Positions 7,859 through 15,576 of a stretch of 64,000 bases of DNA are shown here, piece by piece; the first letter of the stretch is position 1, and the number at the start of each line of letters is the position of its first letter. The notes below the pieces were generated by a model that was given only the letters and a program-made list of their open reading frames with translations, was not told the DNA's origin and did no database searches. Source of the DNA: Saprospiraceae bacterium (GTDB lineage: Bacteria > Bacteroidota > Bacteroidia > Chitinophagales > Saprospiraceae); NCBI GenBank assembly GCA_016714895.1, contig JADKBV010000001.1, positions 1,054,001 through 1,118,000 of the forward strand, in the 5' to 3' direction. The translations under genes were made by a program, and so were the position numbers.

Positions 7859-9223
7859 TTAAATTTCAGTTCTCCATTTTTCTCTTTCATCAGACATTTG
7901 CCAGACGCTACCTCCGTTTTCCATTGCGGTAAACATAGGAACCCAATCTGGTGGTCCTGCGGACTCACTTAAGATCTCGTATCTGCGCAACTCCAGAATA
8001 GGTTCGAGGGGATCTATCATTACAGGGCATGCTTCAACACAGGCATTACACGTTGTACATGCATGAATTTCTTCCCGGGAGATATAGTCAAAAAGATTTT
8101 TACCATCCTGGTAATGTTTTTTATAAAAATCAGAAGTTCCATCCGGCTTTTCACCATTAAAAAATGTCAGGTCGCCTGATTCTATATTTTTTCCGACTTC
8201 TGTTGCCCGATCCCGGATGTCCATCAAAATTTTTCTGGGTGACAATTTTTTTCCTGTCAGATTGGCGGGACAAACTGCTGTGCACCGACCACATTCCGTA
8301 CACGAATAGGCATCCAGGATGTTTTTCCAACTCAGATCAAAAATATCTTTGGCTCCAAAATCAAGATTGGGTTCAGCATCGGGGTTGTTTTCAGCTTTTA
8401 CCGGCAGACCAAACATATTTTTGACTTCATTCATGATGGCCGGCATATTTTCCATTTCTCCTCTGGGTCTGAGTTTTGCAAAATAAACATTCGGGAAAGC
8501 CAGAAAAATGTGAAAATGTTTTGAAAAAGGAAGATACAGGATAAAGCCGCAAACGACCATAAAATGCAACCACCACCCTGCTCTTTCTAACATAAATAGG
8601 GTTTCTTGTGTCATATCCGCAAAAAACAGCTGTGCAAATCCGTTGCTTAACATCAGGTGTCCCGTATCGGGATAATGTGCTTCGTCCAATTTTTGTAATA
8701 ACCCATCAGCACCGTTCATGGTAAAAATTCCGGTAACCAACAGAATTTCACCCAATAATATAATATTTGCATCAAGTCGTGGCCAACCATTAAGTTCCGA
8801 CTTGACAAATCTTGGTATTTTTAATAAATTTCTACGGTATAAAAAGATAAATGTTGCTATCAAAGCCAAAAAAGACAATATTTCAATCACATTGATAAGA
8901 AAGGTATAAAAACCACCCAGAATTCCTGAAAAAATCCTGTGTTGCCCTAAAAGTCCGTCAATAATGATTTCAATCAATTCGACCTGCGTAAATAAAAAAG
9001 CTATATAAATAAACAAATGGAACACTGCCGGAATCAAGTTTTTAAACATTTTTTTCTGACCGAAAGCCACCAGAAAAACATTTTTCCACCTGGTGACCGG
9101 CTGATCGTTTATGGTTTTTGGTTTGCCCAAAAAAATGTTTTTATAAACTCTGTGATAATGACGGTAAGCCAGATAAGCAGTGGCAGATAAGACCAGCAGA
9201 AACAAAACCTGTTGAATACCCAT
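7859..9223 (-). CDS. Membrane-bound dicluster ferredoxin, HdrDE/EtfAB-quinone oxidoreductase-like
   Basis: The protein has 454 residues. The N-terminal half has about five membrane helices, including VLFLLVLSATAYLAY, FHLFIYIAFLFTQV, FLALIATFIFLY, ANIILLGEILLVTGIF and FMVVCGFILYLPF. Histidines near the helix ends are compatible with NarI-type haem binding. The C-terminal half has two 4Fe-4S motifs, CTECGRCTAVCPA and CTTCNACVEACPV. Together with the CCG subunit downstream this resembles the fused HdrE/HdrD-type module that links a soluble donor to menaquinone. The donor is not encoded in the window. Confidence 0.85.
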   Translation of the reverse strand: MGIQQVLFLLVLSATAYLAYRHYHRVYKNIFLGKPKTINDQPVTRWKNVFLVAFGQKKMFKNLIPAVFHLFIYIAFLFTQVELIEIIIDGLLGQHRIFSGILGGFYTFLINVIEILSFLALIATFIFLYRRNLLKIPRFVKSELNGWPRLDANIILLGEILLVTGIFTMNGADGLLQKLDEAHYPDTGHLMLSNGFAQLFFADMTQETLFMLERAGWWLHFMVVCGFILYLPFSKHFHIFLAFPNVYFAKLRPRGEMENMPAIMNEVKNMFGLPVKAENNPDAEPNLDFGAKDIFDLSWKNILDAYSCTECGRCTAVCPANLTGKKLSPRKILMDIRDRATEVGKNIESGDLTFFNGEKPDGTSDFYKKHYQDGKNLFDYISREEIHACTTCNACVEACPVMIDPLEPILELRRYEILSESAGPPDWVPMFTAMENGGSVWQMSDEREKWRTEI

Positions 9224-9276
9224 AATTGATTTTTTATTACAAGGCTTAAAATTACAAAGACTATTTTAGTTTTTAC

Positions 9277-9284
9277 TAACTTTG
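9277..9284 (+). promoter_or_regulatory. -7 promoter box before the phosphoribosyltransferase gene
   Basis: TAACTTTG fits TAnnTTTG, 20 nt before the ATG at 9304, so the leader should be short. Confidence 0.55.
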
Positions 9285-9303
9285 TGCAAAAATAGATACT
9301 TCC

Positions 9304-9798
9304 ATGAAAATCCTCAACCATAGCCAAATAGAAACCAAAATAAAAAGACTGGCTATCGAAATATTAGAAAACAACCTGGAAGAAAAAGAACTGGTACTTG
9401 CAGGCATTAATAACAGCGGTTATATTTTTGCCGGTTTGTTAAAAAATGCTTTGGAACAAACAAGAAAAAAGAAAATTACACTGACAAAAATCAAATTGAA
9501 TCCGGCTCAACCTTTGGCCTATCCGATTGAAACCGAAAAAGAAGTTTCTTTTTACCAGGATAAAACCATTATTGTCATCGATGACGTAGCCAACACCGGG
9601 AGAACTATTTTTTACGCCTGCAAACCTTTTCTGGAAGTGATACCTAAAAAAATCGAAGTCGCTGTTTTGGTCGACCGTTCCTATAAATCATTTCCTGTCA
9701 AGGTGGATTATAAAGGGATGTCACTTGCCACGACTTTTCAGGAACATATAAAGGCCAATATCTCTGATGTACAGAACCTGTCTGTGGAGATTTTATGA
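9304..9798 (+). CDS. PyrR-like phosphoribosyltransferase
   Basis: The protein has 164 residues with the type I phosphoribosyltransferase fold. It shows the early VLAGINNSGYIFA loop and the PRPP-binding motif TIIVIDDVANTGRTI, where the two acidic residues and TGRT bind the ribose-phosphate. Length and layout match PyrR (uracil phosphoribosyltransferase and pyr attenuation regulator). No pyr gene or attenuator is nearby, so a regulatory role cannot be claimed. It is the only gene on its transcript and is divergent from the Fe-S operon. Confidence 0.75.
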   Translation: MKILNHSQIETKIKRLAIEILENNLEEKELVLAGINNSGYIFAGLLKNALEQTRKKKITLTKIKLNPAQPLAYPIETEKEVSFYQDKTIIVIDDVANTGRTIFYACKPFLEVIPKKIEVAVLVDRSYKSFPVKVDYKGMSLATTFQEHIKANISDVQNLSVEIL

Positions 9799-9894
9799 TA
9801 TTTTTTAGATGCTGACCAAAGAAGTCGGTTTACATATGACAAATATCATCGGAGAAAATAATTAACCGCTGAAGCAATAAAGTTTAAAATTCCT

Positions 9895-9902
9895 TAACTT
9901 TG
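9895..9902 (+). promoter_or_regulatory. -7 promoter box before the 9927 gene
   Basis: TAACTTTG fits TAnnTTTG, 24 nt before the ATG at 9927. Confidence 0.5.
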
Positions 9903-9926
9903 TCTTGACACCCAACAATTAAGGTT

Positions 9927-10874
9927 ATGGACCAACATGAAGTAACAGATTGGTTATTGTCCGGCGACCCATCCATCAGATATCAGGTTTTCAGAGATTT
10001 GTCAGGTTGTGATGATGTCGGCTTGAGGTCTGAAATCTCAGTTTCCGGTTGGGGGAAACAAATACTTGACCACCAAAAAAAAGACGGATATTGGGGTCAC
10101 GATTATTATCAACCAAAATGGACATCTACGCACTATACGTTGTTGGACCTCATGTATTTGCAGATCGACCCTAATCATGCTGCCATCAAACCCACAATGG
10201 AAAAAATTCTGAAAAATGAAAAAGGAAAAGACGGAGGTTTACTTCCGATTGGGAGTACTCAAAAAAGTGATGTTTGTGTAAACGGAATGGCCCTTCAGTT
10301 TTTGTCTTATTTCAGGCAAAACGAGGAAGATCTTTGTTCTGTTGTCGACTTTCTGTTATCCCAAATCGTTGTTGACGGAGGCTTTAATTGTCAATCAAAC
10401 AGACAAGGATGCGTCCATAGTTCTCTCCACTCCACCATTTCAGTTTTGGAAGGCATTCATCAGTACTTAACGGAAGGTTACACTTACCGAAAACAAGAAT
10501 TGTCAGATGTTAAAGTCACAGCAGAAGAATTTATTCTGCAACATCATTTATTCAGGTCAGATAAAACAGGCAATATTATCAGACCTTCCTTTTTAAAATT
10601 TCATTTTCCCGTACGCTGGTATTACGATATATTCAGAGCTTTGGAATATTTTGCAAAATCCCAAAAACCTTTTGATAACCGAATGACGGAATCCCTTCAG
10701 ATACTGCATCGTTTGAAAACAAAAGAAGGCGTTTGGAAAGTGGCTGCTCATTATCCCGGCAAAACACATTTTATTATGGAAAAAGCAGGGCAACCAAGCA
10801 GGTGGAATACCTTGCGTGCTATAAAAATCATCCGGTTTTATGCTAACTCAGTGAGTGTCATTCAACAAAACTAA
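9927..10874 (+). CDS. Terpenoid-cyclase/squalene-cyclase-fold protein of unknown function
   Basis: The protein has 315 residues and is soluble. Repeated segments such as ILDHQKKDGYWGHDYY, ILKNEKGKDGGL, FLLSQIVVDGGFNC and ILHRLKTKEGVWKV have the QxxDGxW-like spacing of the alpha/alpha-barrel shared by terpenoid cyclases and prenyltransferases. The catalytic DxDD of squalene-hopene cyclase is not present, so I do not propose cyclase activity. It sits 4 nt upstream of the ClbS/DfsB-like gene, and the two form a transcription unit. Confidence 0.65.
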   Translation: MDQHEVTDWLLSGDPSIRYQVFRDLSGCDDVGLRSEISVSGWGKQILDHQKKDGYWGHDYYQPKWTSTHYTLLDLMYLQIDPNHAAIKPTMEKILKNEKGKDGGLLPIGSTQKSDVCVNGMALQFLSYFRQNEEDLCSVVDFLLSQIVVDGGFNCQSNRQGCVHSSLHSTISVLEGIHQYLTEGYTYRKQELSDVKVTAEEFILQHHLFRSDKTGNIIRPSFLKFHFPVRWYYDIFRALEYFAKSQKPFDNRMTESLQILHRLKTKEGVWKVAAHYPGKTHFIMEKAGQPSRWNTLRAIKIIRFYANSVSVIQQN

Positions 10875-10878
10875 TTTT

Positions 10879-11394
10879 ATGCCAAGACCTAAAAACAAAA
10901 CGGAACTTTTGGAAGAAAGCCAAAAACAATATAATAATTTACTATCATATATCAGTCAACTTTCTGAAGAGGAAAAAACAAAACTATTTCCGGAAGGTAT
11001 GCTCAACCGCAACATCCGGGATGTTCTGGCTCACCTTGATGTCTGGCATAAAATGATGTTAACCTGGTTTGAAACAGGAAAAAAAGGTATCAAACCGGAT
11101 ATCCCGGCCAAAGGATTTACATGGAAAACCCTGCCGGAACTCAATCGTTTGATACAGAAAAACAACGGGAACCTGACTTATGATGAAGTTTTTATTTCCT
11201 TCGGACTTTCTTATCAGGAAATCAGAAAACTCATAATATCCCTCTCAGAAGAAGAACTTTTTGAAAAAAATACATATGCCTGGACGGGTACAACAACTTT
11301 GGGTGCTTACCTTATTTCTGCCACCTCAAGTCATTATGTATGGGCATTAAAAATCATAAAAATGGCCCTGAGGAAATCAAAAAACCAACCATAA
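10879..11394 (+). CDS. ClbS/DfsB family four-helix-bundle protein
   Basis: I set the start at ATG 10879, 4 nt after the previous stop. The reading frame is open eight codons further up, but MPRPKNKTELLEES is the standard beginning of this family. The 171-residue product is helical and has the family's RNIRDVLAHLDVWHKMM and AYLISATSSHYVWALKII blocks. ClbS of colibactin producers opens the cyclopropane warhead of colibactin, and DfsB-type proteins are DinB-like. Here no toxin cluster is nearby, so any protective role is only family inference. Confidence 0.85.
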   Translation: MPRPKNKTELLEESQKQYNNLLSYISQLSEEEKTKLFPEGMLNRNIRDVLAHLDVWHKMMLTWFETGKKGIKPDIPAKGFTWKTLPELNRLIQKNNGNLTYDEVFISFGLSYQEIRKLIISLSEEELFEKNTYAWTGTTTLGAYLISATSSHYVWALKIIKMALRKSKNQP

Positions 11395-11402
11395 AAAACA
11401 GT

Positions 11403-12095
11403 TTATGTTTCAGGCTTATTTTTTATAAAAATTGACAATATTTTTACCAAATTTTGTGATAAATTTTCCAAAGCTAATGGAATATTCCATAAAGAGATAT
11501 CTCTGACTTCAACTTTGTTGGAAATGGCTCTGATTTGGCAAAAGGGGATTTTTTCTACCAGGGCTGAATAAAAAAATCCGCCGCCTTCCATGGTTTCAAT
11601 GTCGGCACCAAACTTGTTTATGGAATCCGATATGGTATCATGAGTTCCGCTCACTCTGTTTACGGTTACACCACTAACTTTGGGAAAAGAAGTATAAGGA
11701 AGCGGATTTATTAATGCCCCGTCAACAAAAGGAAACAAATCTTTTCGGGTCAGGCCTGCTTCAAAAACATCGACAAAAGAACCATCTTTTTGTTCAATAC
11801 CGAGGTCTCCAAAACGTTCTTCGGTAACTTCCACTACCTGCCCGATAGGCAGTTCGTTTGTGAATGAACCGGCGATTCCTATTTGTATCCACAAATCAAA
11901 AGTACAGGATGCTTTGGTTTTTAACAGAGATACAGCTGTCATCAAAGATCCGACACCACTCTCTAAAAACATAACAGAAAGACCGGCACAGTGATACCAA
12001 TGATTCTGATCCCTTGTCAGGCTAAGATCGTTAGTCAACTTTTTGATAACCGGTTGCAACTCCAAATCTGTAGCGGCAACAATCAAAATGTTCAT
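11403..12095 (-). CDS. mqnB: Futalosine hydrolase
   Basis: The protein has 230 residues of the nucleoside phosphorylase/hydrolase (MTAN-like) fold. Visible blocks are NILIVAATDLELQPV, GIAGSFTNELPIGQVVEV, ERFGDLGIEQKDGSFVD and ADIETMEGGGFFY; the ETMEGGG block holds the ribose-binding Glu of this fold. MqnB removes hypoxanthine from futalosine in the alternative menaquinone pathway. This is consistent with a menaquinone-based respiratory chain and with the Fe-S complex at 7.0-9.2 kb. Its ATG overlaps the stop of the universal stress gene (12092-12095), so they are co-transcribed. Confidence 0.9.
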   Translation of the reverse strand: MNILIVAATDLELQPVIKKLTNDLSLTRDQNHWYHCAGLSVMFLESGVGSLMTAVSLLKTKASCTFDLWIQIGIAGSFTNELPIGQVVEVTEERFGDLGIEQKDGSFVDVFEAGLTRKDLFPFVDGALINPLPYTSFPKVSGVTVNRVSGTHDTISDSINKFGADIETMEGGGFFYSALVEKIPFCQIRAISNKVEVRDISLWNIPLALENLSQNLVKILSIFIKNKPET

Positions 12096-12892
12096 TCCGG
12101 TAAAATCATAATTGGAATGCGGGTCATAGCCAATTCTGTCGTCGTATTTGTATCCATAAATAACCTTGACCAGAAACTATGAGGTCTGCGTATCATGATG
12201 ATCATTCCTCCATTCGAATTTTCAGCATTTTTCCTGATACTATTTGTGATCTCTGAACTACTTACAGTGACAATATCAGATACTTGCTGACCTAACTTTT
12301 CAATGGTACTTTCAACAAAATCTTTTTGATTTTCATCAGTTACCACATGAAACACTTCCAATCGAAGGTCTAATTTTTGAATAAAATTGCGCAAAAACCT
12401 AAATGAATATTCGTTTTTAACTTCTTTTTCATCAAGATTGATAATTGCCTTTTTATTGTCCAAACCTTCTTTAAGCGGAAAAGGAATGGCAATGACCGGA
12501 ACCTGAGCATTATCGACAACTTTTTTTGCCACACTACCCATAAAGATATTGGAGATACTACCTTTACCCTGCGTTCCCATAATAATCAAATCAATATCAT
12601 GACTTTTTGAAAACTCAGAAATAACCCTGCCGGAATTACCTTCCATGACGCTATGCCCTGCTTTGATTCCGGTAGTAATTTTATTTTCAACTGACATCAA
12701 AACATCAGATAAGTCTTCCAAAACTGCTTTTTTGATTTCATTATCCAAAGACCTTAATCTTCCGGTACTTTTGGGAACAGAGTAGGCTGTAAACAGATGA
12801 AGTTTGGCACCCAGAGCATTACCCAGGTTTATTGCATAATCCAAAGCATATAATGAATGATTTGAAAAGTCTATCGGACAAAGTATATTCAT
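12092..12892 (-). CDS. Universal stress protein, tandem UspA domains
   Basis: The protein has 266 residues with two UspA-like domains. The first (1-140) is well preserved: it starts MNILCPIDFSNHSLYALDYA and has the ATP-binding signature GTQGKGSISNIFMGSVAKKV. The second (about 145-266) is degenerate and lacks the GxxG ATP loop. Such proteins act in the cytoplasm in stress and energy limitation, and precise functions vary. It is co-transcribed with mqnB downstream and has its own -7 box at 12919-12926. Confidence 0.88.
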   Translation of the reverse strand: MNILCPIDFSNHSLYALDYAINLGNALGAKLHLFTAYSVPKSTGRLRSLDNEIKKAVLEDLSDVLMSVENKITTGIKAGHSVMEGNSGRVISEFSKSHDIDLIIMGTQGKGSISNIFMGSVAKKVVDNAQVPVIAIPFPLKEGLDNKKAIINLDEKEVKNEYSFRFLRNFIQKLDLRLEVFHVVTDENQKDFVESTIEKLGQQVSDIVTVSSSEITNSIRKNAENSNGGMIIMIRRPHSFWSRLFMDTNTTTELAMTRIPIMILPE

Positions 12893-12918
12893 AAAATAAT
12901 TTATTAAAAATGAAAGTG

Positions 12919-12926
12919 CAAAATTA
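12919..12926 (-). promoter_or_regulatory. -7 promoter box of the usp-mqnB operon
   Basis: The minus strand reads TAATTTTG, fitting TAnnTTTG, 26 nt before the ATG at 12892. Confidence 0.5.
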
Positions 12927-13035
12927 AGGTAAGAATTTGATTTATTTTATTTTTTTTGATATTAAGAAATTTTAATTTCCACTTAAAAAATCACCAAATT
13001 GGTTTTTTTCTTTTGCTATAAGATTAAAGGTTGAA

Positions 13036-13938
13036 TTACAGAGCATTAATCTTTTCCATTACCGGTTCATGTACCTTAATAACATTTTTAACAGGCTTCA
13101 CCTTATGTTCGACCAACCACAGGATTGGCAGATGAATTCCCTCCACAGCTTTGAGAGAGACGGATGATTCAAACAAGTCAGAAAAAAAGCCTCTTTTCCT
13201 ATGGACCACTGCGAGGACATCCACTTTTTCAAAAATACTGTAATCTATTATAGATTGGGTTACATCACTACCTCTGACACTTTTTATATCGAAACTAAAA
13301 GTCGGATAGCGGGATTCAAATATTTCTTTAATCAGAACACTTCTGGTTTGTTCAAGTTCTGATGATTCAGTGCCGATATGGATAAAAATCGTTTTAGCTA
13401 AAAATTGTTGGTTGTACTGCATAAATACATCAATACATTCGTCAAAATCCGCTTTGTCATCTATTGCAAAAACTATTTTTTTTGGTTCTGTATATCTCGT
13501 ATTTTCGTGAATAAATATAATCGGAACTTTTGTTGTTTTAGCCATAATCTTTGAGGTTGTCCCCAATATCTTCTCGATGATATTATGGTTGTCTTTAGTT
13601 CCTGCAATGATATATTGATAGTCCATATCAGATGCAAAATCTGTAACGGTAAACCCGGGAACACCATATCTTATTTCGTAAGAGGTTTTTACCGGCTTCA
13701 AATCATAGCCCAACTCTTTGGGATACTGATTGGCAAAATATTCCAATCTTTGTTGGGCTGCATGAACCAATGATTCCAAGGTATCCACAAAATGGGTATC
13801 GGCGGTTGAAAAATTACCTTGTAACACATGAATAAGGGTAATTTCCCCTTTATAAGCATGCGCAAACTGATTTGCATACATGTATGCAGAAAATGCAGTT
13901 TTGGTAAAGTCTACGGGAACAAGAATTTTAGGAGTCAT
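13036..13938 (-). CDS. Universal stress protein, tandem UspA domains
   Basis: The protein has 300 residues. The first domain begins PKILVPVDFTKTAFSAYMYA and has a variant signature GTKDNHNIIEKILGTTSKIM. The second (about 150-300) ends RKRGFFSDLFESSVSLKAV, similar to UspA domains that do not bind ATP well. It is a paralogue of the upstream-strand neighbour at 12092-12892 but has its own promoter. An FNR/CRP-like palindrome lies about 64 nt upstream of the inferred transcription start, suggesting control by oxygen or energy state. Confidence 0.85.
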   Translation of the reverse strand: MTPKILVPVDFTKTAFSAYMYANQFAHAYKGEITLIHVLQGNFSTADTHFVDTLESLVHAAQQRLEYFANQYPKELGYDLKPVKTSYEIRYGVPGFTVTDFASDMDYQYIIAGTKDNHNIIEKILGTTSKIMAKTTKVPIIFIHENTRYTEPKKIVFAIDDKADFDECIDVFMQYNQQFLAKTIFIHIGTESSELEQTRSVLIKEIFESRYPTFSFDIKSVRGSDVTQSIIDYSIFEKVDVLAVVHRKRGFFSDLFESSVSLKAVEGIHLPILWLVEHKVKPVKNVIKVHEPVMEKINAL

Positions 13939-13956
13939 ATGCTTATTTTTACTCTA

Positions 13957-13964
13957 CAAAGCTA
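13957..13964 (-). promoter_or_regulatory. -7 promoter box of the second usp gene
   Basis: The minus strand reads TAGCTTTG, fitting TAnnTTTG, 18 nt before the ATG at 13938. Confidence 0.6.
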
Positions 13965-14008
13965 CCTATAAAGGAGAAATATACAGTTGACAAAGATTAT
14001 GTATAAAA

Positions 14009-14024
14009 TATGATATGTATCATA
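14009..14024. promoter_or_regulatory. FNR/CRP-like palindromic operator
   Basis: TATGATA-TG-TATCATA is a perfect 7-bp dyad whose core TGAT-N4-ATCA matches the CRP/FNR half-site pair. Its centre lies about 64 nt upstream of the start inferred from the usp -7 box, close to the class I activator position. Confidence 0.45.
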
Positions 14025-14362
14025 CTTTTTGTGCTGATAATCTTTACAAAATGGCTAATCGCAGGGATATTTCTTAAGTAGATAAGTCAGACCATGGTTT
14101 CAGCAGGTGCTCAGAAAATTAAAAATATTATGCCGGCCAAAAATAACAGGGATAAACAATTCAGGACAAGTTGTATTTTGGGCGGAAAATCGTCACAATT
14201 TAGTAAAAGGATTTGTCTGAAGTCATTGATTCCGATATTTACATTGGCAAAAAAGCTTTAAACAAAATAAGGAATTTCCGAAAAATATGACCACTTCTGC
14301 CAATAAGATACAAATCATATAAAATCATTTCAAAAAAAGAGACGGATTCGCTTTTCAATGAC

Positions 14363-14370
14363 TATTTTTG
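14363..14370 (+). promoter_or_regulatory. -7 promoter box of the desaturase gene
   Basis: TATTTTTG fits TAnnTTTG, 30 nt before the ATG at 14401. Confidence 0.5.
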
Positions 14371-14400
14371 CATCGCATTTAAATTTTTATTATATTTTTC

Positions 14401-15423
14401 ATGGAGCGCATTCAGATAGACAACCAACTCATCAAATCTTTTCAGAAGTACACAAAAACTGACAAATCCAAAGCAACCATTCAAATCCTCAATTCCTTTT
14501 TACCATTTATTGGTATTTGGGTACTGATGTATTTTGCTTATGATTATTCTTATTGGCTGACCTTGTTACTTGGTGTGGTCAATGCTTTTTTTATGGTCAG
14601 GATATTTATTATACAACACGATTGCGGACACAGAACGTTTGTATCAAACGGAAAAGTAAGAAACGCCATCGGTTTTGCCTGTAGTCTTTTCAGTACGATT
14701 CCGTACTCTTACTGGGCCAAATCACATCATATCCACCACTCACATAATGGTCAGCTCGAGTTGAGAGACATAGGCGACATTGATACCCTTACGGTAAATG
14801 AATATAAAAACCTTACTACCTTCGGCAAACTTAAATATCGTTTGTACCGATCCTGGTTGGTTATGTTTTTAATCGGACCATTATATTATGTTTTGATTCA
14901 TAACAGGTTGCCATTGATTCAAATGGATATATTCAAAAATGAAAAATGGAAACTATGGCTTAATAATGTTATTTTATTATCCATCTTTTTGGTTTTGGGA
15001 TACTTTCTGGGTTGGGCAAAATTTTTTGCCACACATTTCACTATTGTCGCTATTTTCAGTGTCATAGCCATTTGGTTTTTTTATGTACAACACCAACATG
15101 AGGCTTCATACAAACAATGGAAAGACAAATGGGACTATCTGACAGCAGCTTTGAGAGGAAGTACGTATTACAAAGTTCCGGCAATATTCAACTGGTTAAC
15201 AGGAAATATAGGTATTCACCATATTCACCACCTGAATCCGGCCATCCCTAATTATAATCTTCAGAAAGCTTTGGCAGAAAACCCTTGGGTGAATAATTAT
15301 ACCACTATTTTGGGATTTTGGGAAAGCTTAAAATTAGCATCTCACAAGCTTTGGGACGAATCTCAACAAAAAATGATCACCTTTTCAGAATACGGTAAAA
15401 TGAAAAAAATGGGTTTAATCTAA
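14401..15423 (+). CDS. Membrane fatty acid desaturase
   Basis: The protein has 340 residues with two hydrophobic hairpins (about 30-72 and 185-228). The three histidine boxes that bind the di-iron centre are intact: HDCGH (73-77), HHIHH (109-113) and HHIHH (273-277). The family introduces a double bond into acyl chains in the membrane using oxygen and an electron donor, adjusting membrane fluidity. The position of the double bond cannot be predicted. It is monocistronic with its own promoter. No ferredoxin or reductase partner is adjacent. Confidence 0.9.
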   Translation: MERIQIDNQLIKSFQKYTKTDKSKATIQILNSFLPFIGIWVLMYFAYDYSYWLTLLLGVVNAFFMVRIFIIQHDCGHRTFVSNGKVRNAIGFACSLFSTIPYSYWAKSHHIHHSHNGQLELRDIGDIDTLTVNEYKNLTTFGKLKYRLYRSWLVMFLIGPLYYVLIHNRLPLIQMDIFKNEKWKLWLNNVILLSIFLVLGYFLGWAKFFATHFTIVAIFSVIAIWFFYVQHQHEASYKQWKDKWDYLTAALRGSTYYKVPAIFNWLTGNIGIHHIHHLNPAIPNYNLQKALAENPWVNNYTTILGFWESLKLASHKLWDESQQKMITFSEYGKMKKMGLI

Positions 15424-15550
15424 GTTTATTCATTATCATTTACCATAAATATTGTTATTAACTTGTTAATCATTTGATTTAAATCATTGATTTACAATTA
15501 ATTATATTTAGCCACGCCCTTCCCATGATACTTAATCGGGATATTTTCAC

Positions 15551-15558
15551 TACTTTTG
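15551..15558 (+). promoter_or_regulatory. -7 promoter box overlapping the apparent 5' end of the helicase frame
   Basis: TACTTTTG fits TAnnTTTG. Transcription should begin about 15562-15565, which rules out a start codon at TTG 15556 and points to TTG 15577. Confidence 0.55.
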
Positions 15559-15576
15559 CACCCTAAATTTTATAAT

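Larger units (their letters stand above)
13939..14400. other. Divergent intergenic region, usp / desaturase
   Basis: It contains the usp -7 box (13957-13964), a TGAT-N4-ATCA palindrome (14009-14024) and the desaturase -7 box (14363-14370). The middle 300 nt hold no gene I can support. Confidence 0.5.
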
